A stretch of 64,000 nt of DNA, taken from NCBI RefSeq assembly GCF_013426205.1, contig NC_089424.1:1364001-1428000 (forward strand), in the 5' to 3' direction. The position numbers were made by a program, and so were the translations under genes. Every line of letters begins with the position of its first letter. Positions within the stretch are counted from its first letter, which is position 1. Under the pieces are notes generated by a model that saw only the letters and a list, made by a program, of their open reading frames with translations, was not told where the DNA came from and ran no database searches. This document shows positions 24,466 through 35,482 of the stretch, piece after piece. The DNA is from Metarhizium brunneum. Taxonomy: Eukaryota > Ascomycota > Sordariomycetes > Hypocreales > Clavicipitaceae.

Positions 24466-24849
24466 CTAGCAGGCGCCCTGGCAGTGAGGATCTCCAACAA
24501 CATTAACAGTGAGCTCTCCATTCTTCACATCATTCCCAGGCTGCGTCGGCACAGAGCCGCACTTCTTGCACCCGTGGTCAAGCAAGGCCTGGAGAAAGCC
24601 CGACGTCTGCGCAGCCGTGCCGGTGGCGCCATTTTGATAGAAGGCGCAGATGGAGCCGGTGCAAGCAATCTGCTGGCCAGTGTTGTATCTGCGATCACGA
24701 GGCTGGATGCCGTCCACGATGGCCTTGAGGTTGATGAGGTTTCCGGCCGCGCCGTCCGATGGGCAGAGGCCGGAGCCACGGCAGTTGATGCCCAGGGCCG
24801 AGGTGGAAGCTGCGAGGGCAGCAACAGAGGTGATGATTGACAACTTCAT
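24466..24849 (-). CDS. KP4-like killer-toxin-family secreted protein (copy B, intronless)
   Basis: Paralogue of the other two KP4-like genes, in one uninterrupted exon of 127 codons. The ATG at 24849 gives a classic signal peptide (MKLSIITSVAALAASTSALG) immediately before the family motif INCRGSG. Other marks are IACTGSICAFYQNG, HGCKKCGS and GELTVNVVG. The open frame extends upstream, but that part has no signal-peptide character, so the internal ATG is preferred. Copies A and C carry an intron just before the IAC/LAC segment; here the same junction (GQQIAC) is continuous. The mature part has eight cysteines, with the Cys-Cys pair near the C-terminus missing. Of the three, this copy most resembles a processed or re-integrated form. 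Confidence 0.88.
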   Translation of the reverse strand: MKLSIITSVAALAASTSALGINCRGSGLCPSDGAAGNLINLKAIVDGIQPRDRRYNTGQQIACTGSICAFYQNGATGTAAQTSGFLQALLDHGCKKCGSVPTQPGNDVKNGELTVNVVGDPHCQGAC

Positions 24850-26548
24850 TATGTGTAGGATTATATGTTTGGGGGTTGAGATGGTGGTGGTGATGTACAA
24901 CGGGGACGGGGGATGGCGGCGGACTAAATAGCATCGATGAATATCAATGGGAGATTCTGCTAGCGAGGAACAACAGGCTTCAGGGCAAATTCCGTAGTAC
25001 AAGAGTACGGGTCGGGGATGGCAAGCCTGGTCCTGTACAAGTTGCCCAAGATAAACACCGGTTATGGCGTGCCAGCTCCAAGCCTCAAGGTAATCGCTTG
25101 CCCATAAGTCGATAACTCGATTATTATCGCGGTACTCTGTACCCTGGTTGCCTCTACTGTCTACCGGCCAGCGTTGAACCTGCATTAGCCCGCATATGGT
25201 TTGTTTCGAGAGACGTCACCAACATCGTCACCGTACATGACAACGTAGCGAACAAAGGCAACGCTATGGAAAGCTACATCTCAACTCCACTGCTGCTCCC
25301 AAGGTACGACTTGCCGCATTGGTATAGGTGGAGTAATTCTCGCCGTATGAATGAGATACGTGAGCCCGGCGACGGGCCGGTACGACCCAAGCACGCACAC
25401 ATATGTGCCCATCTATGATAACTCCCGTCGAAGATTTCCACGTCGTCCTTCTCTTCTGGGGGAAAACAGCATTCTCTCACCGCCTCTGGTTCCAAAAGCA
25501 TAGTAGCCATGTCTCACATTCATCAGCGATACGTATTTCCAGGCCTCTACGGAGTAAATGCTGACCACAAGCAGTCAGCCACGGGGGGAGAAGTCTCAGC
25601 CGTCCAAGGCACTCATAGGTTATGCCTCGCCATGATCTATTGCCGGAAAAATTAAGGCGCCTAAAGTGATCGACACGGGTCTTCCAGCACGTCAGTCCTC
25701 TTTTACCCATGCTCTATGTCAGACGCGGGCTTGGCTGGCGGATAGGCCGTCTTTTATCGGGCAACGGCACGGATAGATGGCACCTTGTTGGTGCCTGCCG
25801 CCTCGTTGAACTGACGAGGAGACTATGATAGTGTATGAATCTAACTTGGTCTCGGTTCTTTCGAAAGCCCGGACTGGCCGAAGATTTCCTGTGCATGTAG
25901 AGGAGCTAGTCCAACGTCGCATTGACAACTTATGCTCCAACCGAAACACCATTCCCCCCACAAAGTTGGACAAAAGAGCGTAAGCGCTGACTATGGGGAA
26001 TTTCGGTCCGTCAAGAAGTTAGATGGAACTCGCTACCTTGAATGTGCGTCCAGTGTCGACTCACGACGATCTGCCGCTCGGCATCTGAACCCAGCTGGGC
26101 TGATGATGTGGACCTCTTCTTAGCAGTGACATCAGTGTGTCTTTGTTCAGTGTAGCTTTCCGTATCGATGTGATCTGGCGAATGAGAAGGGGGACAGAAC
26201 ACATGAGACTTTTAGTACAAGGATTCGAAACCATGTTGTCGCGTGGTTGGGCTTAATGAGGAGGTACTTTGACACAATTGGGACTTTGTACCAGTTACCT
26301 AAGTTGATGGAATAATCAGCGATACTCGTGCAGAAGTAGGTGGACATGTCATCCGACCGCGGTAAGGGATTTTTTTGGGTTTCTCTGTTGAGCAGTTTAG
26401 TCTGCGGCCTACTTCTTCTCTGTTATCCGAGAGAAGGTGCTTCTGCTCTGTAGCATCTTATATAACAGTCTGTCCCTGTTCCCAAGAGCTGTGTCCATCA
26501 ACTATCCCTCCTTTAACATATAATACTATTCTTGTATCAGTCGTCATC
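24850..26548. other. divergent spacer between KP4-like copies B and C
   Basis: About 1.7 kb between the start codons of copy B (minus) and copy C (plus), so it includes both promoters. No additional gene supported. Confidence 0.45.
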
Positions 26549-27064
26549 ATGGTATCTCTCAGCATCGTCGCCACATTTGTTGCCAGTGCCGCGGCTCTCG
26601 GCATCAACTGCCGCGGCTCGGGTGGTTGCACATTCAACGATGCCAAGCTGAGTGATGTCTTGACACAAGTCAAACAGATTCAGGCTCAAGGCAACGGTAA
26701 TCATCATTACAACATGGGAGGTAAGTTGCCGCCTCGAGGCTGAAGTTGAGAGCCCCTATCCATGATCATGATGGGACTACTACGTTCCTTTGCGAGACAT
26801 CATATACACAGAGTTGCTAATGAAAACGCAGTCCAACTTGCCTGTGCTCAGGGCCAGTACTCGTCTATCTGTGCCTTCTACCAAAACGGTGCGAGCGGCA
26901 CGGCGAATGATGCCGCTGGTCAGCTGCAGGGACTTGTCGACCATAAGTGCTCACAGTGTGGTTCTATTCCCACCCAGCCGGGGAATGATGTTAGTAAGGG
27001 CGAGCTCACGGTGAACATTGTGAGCGCCCCTTGCTGTAAAGGCAACTGTGCTTGTCCCATTTAA
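26549..27064 (+). CDS. KP4-like killer-toxin-family secreted protein (copy C)
   Basis: Third KP4-family gene, on the opposite strand to copies A and B. Exons 26549-26720 and 26832-27064 are separated by a 111-bp intron with a GTAAGT donor and GCAG acceptor, and encode 134 residues. A hydrophobic signal peptide (MVSLSIVATFVASAAA) precedes GINCRGSG. The core marks ICAFYQNGASGTA, KCSQCGSIPTQPGN and GELTVNIV follow, with ten cysteines including a Cys-Cys pair. It is closer to copy A than to copy B in intron position and cysteine count. The product should be extracellular. Whether it acts against other fungi, in host interaction or in development is not shown by the sequence. Confidence 0.9.
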
Positions 27065-28778
27065 GTTGTGGATGGGGGTGTAGATAGATTTGTACGAAAG
27101 CTCATGAGCCGGATATAAACTGGCCCAGCTAAAAGGCCTCTCCGTGTTGTTAGTTAGCAGAGCACTGACAATTTATATGCTGGCAGCGACCAGTCTTCTC
27201 TATGTATGTGCTCAAAGTAACATGAATAACTGACCAAATTTTGTGTGAATTTCGATATATCGGAAACCCACAGACGCTTTCAAATCCTGTCTATGGGTTA
27301 CATTCAGGATAAGATGCAATGACATTGAGGTTATGAGACTCCAGCAGCTACCGACAAGCACCTCGAATCGAATTGGATGAATGACCTGCCTTCACAGGTC
27401 AGCGACTGGTCCTTACCCTTCCGCTTTGAAGGGCATGCGCTGGAGCATGTTCAAGGACTGCGCTGCCAGACATGCACCGCTTCTAGTCAAAGGCCGTTCA
27501 ACCTCGTTTTTGTAGGGTAGCTGGTTGATGTAGCGGGCAAAGCTGATCCTGTGATGTTGCCCGAAACCAGAGAGCCTGCATCCAAGATAGGAGAAACCGC
27601 CAAGACGTTCTCTGGATAAGAGAAGTACGAGATTATACAGCAGGATATTTAGTCATCTTGCTCGGAAATGGAACTCGCCATTTGTCATTTGCAGATGGCT
27701 ATTTCGAGCCGCCCAACTCAAACAATTTCCTTCAGTTTTCGGAATGGATAGGGCGATTACTGAGCTCCTTTAACATGGGAATACATCTCACGCTGAAGGC
27801 ATCCCTCATGAGTAATAGTATCATGCTATCAAAACAAGAGAGCACGGTCGGGAGACTTGTGGAATTCGTGTCAGCTTAAGCCACACGCCCACCATGACGA
27901 CGCAGACAAAACAAACATATAAGGCGTATACGGAGGGGTATAACGCTTTCCTTTGAATAGTCCTCGGAAGCACGTGTTCTGCCACAGCATGATAAACCGT
28001 CTCGAAAAAAGGTATTACTTGAGCAGGCGGCAAGCATGGCTGCACGAGGTCGAGCAAATTGTACGGACTCAAGCGACGCAGGCGCAATTGCGGCCAATGG
28101 GCACCCCGCAAACCAAATCGGTGGAAAGAGGGGCATCGAAATCTGAAACAACTAGTCAACCAGACTAATAAAGGCTGATCGTTTGGTCGTCTTCGCATTG
28201 TCTTCCCTGGCTGCGCGCCCATCTTTGATCCGACAATTGGTTAATTTAGGCCCATCGACTTGCGCCCCGAGGTTGTCGAGTCTGGGGAGTGGGGCAAGGT
28301 GCGTTGTTGTCATGGCAACAGAACAATAGCTCGATGGCCCACGGCCAAACAACAGTGGAACATGGCCTCATGGCCAATCGAAACCATTCAACAGGGCTTT
28401 TCTCACATCTCTTGTTTCTCACGCTCTGTTGTTCGCAAGCGATAGCTTTATTACAGTTCACAATTCAACCGCCAATTCGGATGCATCACCAACCCTCGTG
28501 ATAGGCGGTATGTGATGATTTTACGCCGACGCCAAAACGAACTGACTGCGGCAACTACACACCACATCACCAGGTAAACACAGACCGCAGATAGAACTGC
28601 AGGCAACCCACAGACGCAGACTGGGAACAGACGATAGCGCCACTTTGCGGGAAATCCAGCGCGCGCATACCAGTCAAAAAAACAATCAATATCTGCATCC
28701 CACCTTCGCCATCTACACGCTGCACAGGGTCACCTTTGCCCAGGTATACCGCCGTTTTGTCGTGACGCGACGAGAATC
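27065..28778. other. intergenic, no supportable gene
   Basis: About 1.7 kb from the KP4-like gene C stop codon to the Ase1-type start codon. Short overlapping frames only; the final 200 bp should be the promoter and leader of the microtubule gene. Confidence 0.45.
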
Positions 28779-31251
28779 ATGGACACCAGTTACCTGGCCC
28801 AGCAGGTCAATGGCAGCATTGCGCAGTTGCATGGCCTGTTTGACGAGATTGGAGTCCCCAATCATGAGCGCGAGGCTCGGGAGTCAGAGGTAGTTCTCCT
28901 CGGTCTTTGCATCTCCAATTCAATCCCTTGCAAAAAAAAAAAAAAACATGGCTGACCAATTCGCAGCTTTTCACGGCTCTGTCAGAAGCACTCAATAGCC
29001 AAGTGCGCCTGGTCACGACGGAGAAAAAGGACATGATTGATGAGGCCAAGAAGATTATCACAACCATCCGACAAATGGAAGCGTCGCTGGACGATTCTAA
29101 GCCCCGGAGAGGAGAGTACCAGGAGGACGAAGAGTTCAAAATCACTTACCCTCTGAACCGCTGCGTGCAGGGCCTACGGGAGAAGCACATTCAGATAAGT
29201 CGTCTGCACAAGGAACGCTTCGAGCAGGTGAAAAGTAGGATTTTTGTCCCGTTCCAGCAACGCTTCTTGTCATGCTAATGTTCGGTACAGCGCTCGTCGA
29301 AGCCCTCGAGTCGTACTCATCACATCTCGAGCCAACTTTTGTCCAGATCGCGCTTCCACCCACGGGACCAAACCAATCCCTCCCGACCACTTTTGACATA
29401 TCCAACACGTACGTCGAGAAGCTGGATGCTGAGTTCACCCGGGTCTATGACGAATATATGCGCCGTATTGCTTCGGCACAGGCATTGTCCAACCAGATTA
29501 TCCAACTTTGGGCGGAACTTGGCGTTCCTCAAGCTCAGCAAGACGGTGCGATTGTTAAGTACTACAGAGATGCGCCTGAGCAGCTTGGTCTCCACCAGGA
29601 AGATCTCAGCAGGCTTCACACGAAGCGAGATCGCCTGTCGGACGAGAAGAAGAACCGCGAGAGGAGACTAAAGGACCTCAGATCCGCTGTCGAGGCCTTG
29701 TGGCTGAAACTTGGCATCGTTGAAGGCGAAACTAAGACTTTCCTCAACAAAAACAGGGGATGCGGTGTCCGTCAAATCAATGAATTCGAAGACGAATTGG
29801 CGCGCCTGAACGAGCTAAAGAGACAAAACCTTCACCTCTTTGTTGAAGATTCTCGCGTCAAGCTCCAGGAACTGTGGGATTCGCTTTACTTTTCGGAAGA
29901 CGAGATGCTTGAGTTCACTCCGGCCTTTTCCGACGTATATAGTGACGCCCTATTGGAGGCGCACGAGCGCGAGGTCGCACGACTAGAGGCACTCAGAGAG
30001 CAACGCGCGCCAATTTTGGCCGTGGTCGACAAGCACAAGAGCCTGATCAAGGACCGGGACGACCTCGCAGCATCGAGCCAAGATGCTTCTCGCCTCATGA
30101 TGCGCGGCCAAAAGGGTGAGAAGCGAGACCCCGGAAAGCTTCTGAGAGAGGAAAAGATGCGCAAGCGGATAGCCAAGGAACTGCCCAAGGTGTCAGCCGA
30201 AGTCCGCAAGATGCTCGAAAGATGGGAGGACGAATATGGTCGGCCGTTTCTGGTATTCGGAGAGCGCTATCTTGACGAATTAGAACCAGAAGAAACGAAG
30301 AGGGCTGGCCCTGCTTCACGATCCAAAACTCCAGCAAAAGCACCTCCGTCGACGGTGAAAAAATCAGCAGGTCTCACAAGAGTCCCTAGCACAAAAACTG
30401 TACCGCCTCGCTCCATGACCAAGACTCCGACGGCGGCGGGCCGAACTGCTACAAAGAAAATGCAATCGCCAGGCAAGACCAATGCGATATCCGGCAGACA
30501 AAGTCCGTCGAGGATTCCCGCTCGTGTTCCCCTGTCGAACTTGAAGACGGGCGGCAACTCTCCCGAGCGTCCATCACGACCAGAGTCGAGGGCAGAGACT
30601 CTTCGAAACGGAGCGCCAGTCCGTGCTCCGCCACCAAAGATGCGTGACTTGAAGTCGGTTCCCGAACTACAGACACCAAAGAATCCGTACAGGGGAACAG
30701 GCATTGGTTCGAGCATTGTGCGCCAAGTTGAGCCCGAGGATGTTTACGACGACGGCGCTCAACCTTCCCGGGGTGTGCGATCCAATTCTAACTTGTCCAA
30801 CCACACACAGCCAGTATATTACGAGGATGCATATGACGACCGTTATGACGACCGTTATGATGACCGTTATGATGACCGTTATGACGATCGCTATGATGAC
30901 CGCTACGCAACAATTCGCGGACCACGCTCTGCATACCCACAAGGAGCGCCTTCGAGGCAACTGTCAAACAATTCACACACATCGACTGCCATCTCCGGGT
31001 CTGAGAACTGGGAAACATACGATGATAACAGCGAGCCAGAAGAAGACGTCTCAGAAGACTATTACAACAAGCTCCGAGCTGCGCGTGGCAAGAGGTATGA
31101 GCCCGAGCAGGGCCATGGACCTACAAGCAGCCAGGCCAAACGCCTACGAGGCATTCCTGGGACACCATACGCAGCAGCACCAGTCATGATTGATAACGAT
31201 GGTAACCGGATCATTTCCGGCAGCGAATGGACTGATGAAGACGTGTTTTGA
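28779..31251 (+). CDS. ase1: Ase1/PRC1/MAP65 microtubule-bundling protein
   Basis: Cross-links antiparallel microtubules at the anaphase spindle midzone and is needed for spindle elongation and cytokinesis. Three exons: 28779-28889, 28967-29234 and 29291-31251, giving 779 residues. The intron before exon 2 contains a run of A; the second is 56 bp. The N-terminal half is long, charged and helical (dimerising rod). The conserved spectrin-like microtubule-binding core lies around residues 220-490 and includes LWDSLYFSEDEMLEFTPAF and WEDEYGRPFLVFGERYLDEL. The rest is basic and Ser/Pro-rich with TPAK-like sites suited to Cdk control. A tandem YDDR repeat (six copies, 30829-30900) sits near residue 640. 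The length is in the range of fungal Ase1. Confidence 0.93.
30829..30900 (+). repeat. in-frame 12-bp tandem repeat encoding YDDR x6
   Basis: Six consecutive 12-base units, differing only by silent T/C changes, encode YDDR in the acidic-basic tail of the Ase1-type protein. The near-identical units suggest recent slippage expansion. Confidence 0.9.
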
Positions 31252-32619
31252 GGATATGATTGAGCCGCACAAACTTTGAATCCCGCTCATTATGAACTCG
31301 CAGTGACGGCATGGGGATTGTGACGAACGTTATGTGTGATGCTCGTTATTCTCTGTCTTGGCCGACCAGCAGCGTCGTCGCTACTCGGATGAACTTATGA
31401 TGCAACGGATAACACTCTCTCTCATCCCGTCGATTGGCTGGGTCACTTGGAGACCTGGACGAGGCGTGCCTGCATATCTCTTAGCTATGGTCGGAGCATT
31501 CGCGCCCAGGGCTGGCGTCGATGGGCGTGCTACGGATTTTGAACTTGTACCTATCTAGGATTTGTCTTGTTCTGTTTTTTATCTATAATTGTCGGGGGCT
31601 ATTCTGAAGACTGGTGTTTTATACTGAAGGACAAGCTTGCAAAAGCGCCCAGGACGTATATACTAAGGCGGTGCGTACCATGCTTTGCGGAATGGACGGA
31701 AATGAGAGGACTTGGACAATGGGAATTGACGGGGCGAACAAGGAACAAGCCCAGGGGGGGGCGAGGGAAACGGCGTTTGGGAAAGCTGGCGTTTGGGATC
31801 TTTTTGCGACTTGCATACAGGGTACAGTGTTGTTGTGAATAAGACGTTGTGTTGTGGTGCTTGCAATCAAGCCTGTGTTTTACTCGGCTTTTGTTTGTGC
31901 GCATGATGCGAGACTTTTTGCTTGAAATTGATGTGGTTTGCCGTGACATTGCCCTGATACGTGAATGGAGGGATGGAACCAAGTCTGATACCAAAGTGAC
32001 TAGTACCAGACGCGTAAAATACGAGAATTGAAATGGGCAGACATGCGCAAGTGTGGAGTTTGCCTTGTAGGCTGTGTTGAACTCACATCGCATCCTGGTC
32101 GTGCAATACTAGTACTGTATTGACTGTACTGACTCCTGCCAATGTACCAAAAATAGATGTGTAGAGCCAGCGCAATCAATGACTGATGGAATAGGAGAGG
32201 GCTGGGGGAACATGGGAGGAAGTGTTGTTGGCTCGGATGGCCTGGATGACGGATCAAGGTGGAAGGTGGCTGCCGGGGACCTGCGCGACTGCGTCTGACG
32301 TTGAGCCTCGAGGTCGAGGTCCCGTCTCATCTCCACATTTTGGCTTCCCCGTCTTCCGAGCTGTCATCTGACTGACCACGGGCTGTCTCTCTTGCCAAGT
32401 GCTTTCCAGAGCATTTGTGCTTGTATTCGGGGCCCGGGACTACCTGTTGCACTCTTTTTATTTTTTATTTATTTATTTTTGAGGAAACAGTGCTGCTCTC
32501 TCCCCCTACAGAGAGTAGTTACTCGCTGCCGAAATCGGCCCCTTTTTGTCTGGCCGACGCGTTCGTTGCCCTTGTCTACACACCTCCCTAATGTCGTTGC
32601 CAGTCGTCTTGTCCCGGCG
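31252..32619. other. intergenic, no supportable gene
   Basis: About 1.4 kb between the Ase1 and Irs4-like genes. A TTTATTTATT-type T/A stretch lies near 32455-32480. No gene recognised. Confidence 0.45.
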
Positions 32620-34695
32620 ATGAATCCCGCCGCGGCATCTCACTCGGGTGGCACGCAGGACGACGCTGCTACTGCTCTGAGAGGCGCCTCGCTTGCGTTT
32701 CAGCGCAGTCCAGCAGTGGGAGCTACGTCGCCGCCGCTGCCGCTGCCGCATCACAGCAAGGACGGGGCCTCATCGTCGGTCGGCCGGTCGAGAAGTCCGC
32801 TTGGGGTGGCTCTGGATGCCACGGGCGATGGGGGCAACGGTGCCCACGGCCATCACGTCGAGTCTCCCGTGTACCGGGCGGGTGTGGTTGCTGCGAGGCT
32901 GCATCAATGGAATGGCTCCCAGGCGCAGCTGCAGCCGACGACGCCTGCGCAGCGGCTGGATCCGAAGAGCCCGAGTTTTATAGCCGCTACGCTGGCCGCC
33001 AGCAGGAGCGTCAGTCCGAGTCCCTTGGTCAGAACGCCGCGGAGGAAGACTAGCTTTGGGGCAGCGAGCCTGCTGGGGAGCGCGGATGCCGTCGATTCGG
33101 AGAGTATCGCTCCCACGGGGAACTTGATATCCATGTTTGAAGCGGCCGGGGAGGGCAGCGATACGACGAGGAGACCGGCACGGCGACGGACGCCGCCTCC
33201 TGAAGAGTCGAGAGATGCCACGCGGGGGGTGGACGTGCCGGCAAACAAGAGAGAACCGGCGCCGTCGCCGAAACCGAAATCGAAGAGTCGTCATGTACGG
33301 CCGCCCACGCCGCCGCAGGGTGCAGATGAACCGCGTTCGAGTTCCATGCCGCCGAAACAGCCGCCCACTCCTCCCCATAGAAGCTCGGAAAAGATATCAG
33401 CCATGCCAATGCCAAAACCCAAGATGCCACAGCAGCTCACCTCTTCGCCAAAACCCCCTCCCAAGCCTGCGAAACCTCAGCTGCCTCCGCCTGCGGGACC
33501 AAAGCCAGAGCAAGCTGGGATGCTGCCATCACCCCGAAGACCTGCCGCCAAACCAGCGCCTAAACCTCTCAAGGTGCGACTTCCGAGTCCCCCTTCGGTA
33601 GTTAGCACGTCTACACCCGAAGTTCTATCTCCCAAGCCGGTGAGGCTGATCACGCCGACGCTGGCACCTCCCATCTTGAGCAGTCCTGGCGCATACGATC
33701 AGGTCGACTCTTCACCTTCACCAGACCCGGACAAGCGTACTCAGACTACAGGCATACGGCCTCCAACACCTCCAAAACCCCGGGGAAGCCAGAGATTGGC
33801 GACGAGAAAAACTGGCAGTCGGAGTCGGCGTCGTGTGAATTCAGACACGCCCTTGCCCCGTGGCAGCTCATCCGCAACACCTCTCACGGAATTTGGTCTG
33901 CCAATCGTCTCCCCGTCCCCCCCGCAACAACAACCTGTTCGTCACGTACGCCGGAAGAACACACCTCCTCCTCTTCCTGTGAGACGACGAGAATCCGTAG
34001 CTAGTGCACCAACATCCCCCGTTCGCGATGCGCCTCGACGTCGCCGGCCCACAAACACGTCTACCACCAATCTAACACTCGATCCCCTTACCAGCGCCAT
34101 GATGGCCAGTTCCCTCGCTTCCTATAGACTTACCCCTCACAACACCGGATCTTCCCTTCCTCCACCGAGTCTGCCCAAACGCCAGAAATCGCCTCATCTG
34201 CTCCAGACTCTTCGGCAGCCGCAAAGCCACTCCGACGACGACCCAGAACGTCTGAAAATAGCACACCGCCACAAGTTATCTAGCAACAAGCACGCGCACC
34301 ACGAAGGGTCGCGGAAACGATGGCGGGATCAAATCACTCAGAGGGAACGCAAACGATACGAGGCAGTCTGGGCGTCTAATCGCGGCTACCTGCTCAGTGA
34401 CGACAGTCCGTCGCAGAGTTTAGACAGTGGCCTGCACAGGATCGCGGCAGAGTGCGTGGCAAACGTGGTGGCCAGGGAGATTTGGAAACGGTCCCGGCTG
34501 CCGGAAGACGAGCTCGTCGAGGTGTGGGAGCTGGTTGATCGCGGACGCGCTGGGATGCTGACGAGGCAGGAATTCATCGTGGGCATGTGGCTGATTGACC
34601 AGCGGCTGAGGGGGAGGAAGCTGCCCGTGAGGGTGTCTGACAGCGTGTGGGACAGCGCGAACGGGGTGCGTATTTCGAAGCCCAAGGCCAGGTGA
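32620..34695 (+). CDS. Irs4/Tax4-like protein with C-terminal EH domain
   Basis: Likely member of the yeast Irs4/Tax4 family, which links phosphoinositide control, autophagy and rDNA silencing through a C-terminal EH domain. Single exon from the ATG at 32620 (MNPAAASHSGG), 691 residues. The open frame extends 76 codons further upstream, but that part is T-rich leader-like sequence. Residues 1-560 are low-complexity, basic and full of PPTPP, PKP and SPSP motifs, suited to SH3 or kinase recognition. From about residue 565 comes a charged helical stretch (KRWRDQITQRERKRYEAVW). The EH/EF-hand-like fold follows (CVANVVAREIWKRSRLPEDE, VDRGRAGMLTRQEFIVGMWL, IDQRL). The canonical Ca-binding loop is incomplete, as is common in EH domains. 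Confidence 0.82.
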   Translation: MNPAAASHSGGTQDDAATALRGASLAFQRSPAVGATSPPLPLPHHSKDGASSSVGRSRSPLGVALDATGDGGNGAHGHHVESPVYRAGVVAARLHQWNGSQAQLQPTTPAQRLDPKSPSFIAATLAASRSVSPSPLVRTPRRKTSFGAASLLGSADAVDSESIAPTGNLISMFEAAGEGSDTTRRPARRRTPPPEESRDATRGVDVPANKREPAPSPKPKSKSRHVRPPTPPQGADEPRSSSMPPKQPPTPPHRSSEKISAMPMPKPKMPQQLTSSPKPPPKPAKPQLPPPAGPKPEQAGMLPSPRRPAAKPAPKPLKVRLPSPPSVVSTSTPEVLSPKPVRLITPTLAPPILSSPGAYDQVDSSPSPDPDKRTQTTGIRPPTPPKPRGSQRLATRKTGSRSRRRVNSDTPLPRGSSSATPLTEFGLPIVSPSPPQQQPVRHVRRKNTPPPLPVRRRESVASAPTSPVRDAPRRRRPTNTSTTNLTLDPLTSAMMASSLASYRLTPHNTGSSLPPPSLPKRQKSPHLLQTLRQPQSHSDDDPERLKIAHRHKLSSNKHAHHEGSRKRWRDQITQRERKRYEAVWASNRGYLLSDDSPSQSLDSGLHRIAAECVANVVAREIWKRSRLPEDELVEVWELVDRGRAGMLTRQEFIVGMWLIDQRLRGRKLPVRVSDSVWDSANGVRISKPKAR

Positions 34696-34997
34696 TGCCG
34701 CATGTGCTTTTATTGTTGGAGAGTCGAGTGGTCAAGAGGAGGCGATGCGAGCATGGCAGCATGATACCCCACGGCCGCTGCTTAGATGTCAAGTACAGGT
34801 CATAGACGGGCTTCATTCATGAGCCCTTTGTTTATTTAATACACGGTTCGTCGTTGGACCAGCTTGGTTGGAATATCAAAATAGTGTTCATTGTATTTCA
34901 ATCTATCAAGGCTCGCTTCTTGTGAATCCACGGGTAGGTACTTCCTCTCTCCCTTTTTTTTCCGTGCTCCAACTCGCTGCAAACTTCAAAGTAACCT
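34696..34997. other. short convergent intergenic region
   Basis: About 300 bp between the convergent Irs4-like and NIS1-like stop codons; both 3' untranslated regions must lie here. Nothing else seen. Confidence 0.5.
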
Positions 34998-35482
34998 CTA
35001 GGACTGGCTGGAAATATACTTGGTGGACGTCTCCTCGCCAAAGGTAACGGTGACGTTGAAGTTGCTCAGCGTGGGCATGTGCAGCGCGCCGTACAGGCTC
35101 ATCAAGCTGGCGGTGATGAGGCCCCTGCCTCTGGGGGCGCTTTCCGGAATGGCAACCTGCTGGGTGAAGCTGTGTAGCTGGTTCGACTGGCCTGCTCGTT
35201 TTTTTGTTAGCGCTCGTCCGGCCGGCTTGCGGGCGTTTGGTGAGGCGTACCGGGACCGAGGTAGATTGATCCGGCGACGAGTCCGAGGCTCTCGGGCGTT
35301 CCGTGGCCCGGGGCGTAGCCGAACACAATGGCTACGTCGTACACGGCCTGGATGTAGTTCTCGCTGATGATGGTGGCGTTGACGGTGTCGCCCGGCCGGA
35401 TGGTCTCGGGGACGGATATGCCTGTGATGCGGGCGTTGGCGAGGGCCAGCAGACCGGTGGCGAAAGCAATTGAGGCACGCAT
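34998..35482 (-). CDS. NIS1-like secreted effector
   Basis: Resembles NIS1 (necrosis-inducing secreted protein 1), first described in Colletotrichum. Family members suppress plant pattern-triggered immunity by targeting receptor-associated kinases and are widespread in ascomycetes and basidiomycetes. Two exons, 35482-35251 and 35191-34998, encode 141 residues. The 59-bp intron has a GTACGC donor, GCTAAC branch site and GCAG acceptor. Visible: a signal peptide (MRASIAFATGLLALANA), the family opening ITGISVPETIRPGDTVNATI, VAIVFGYAPGHGTPESLG, YLGP at the junction, then SLYGALHMPTLSNFNVTVTF near the end. The mature part contains no cysteine, in keeping with NIS1. It is somewhat shorter than the Colletotrichum protein. 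It sits alone between a housekeeping gene and a MITE-bearing non-coding region. Confidence 0.82.

Noticed and set aside
24850..25185. N-terminal extension of KP4-like copy B
   Set aside because: It would bury the clear signal peptide inside the protein; the internal ATG at 24849 is preferred.
32392..32619. N-terminal extension of the Irs4-like protein by 76 residues
   Set aside because: T-rich leader-like sequence with no conserved residues; the downstream MNPAAAS start fits the family better.
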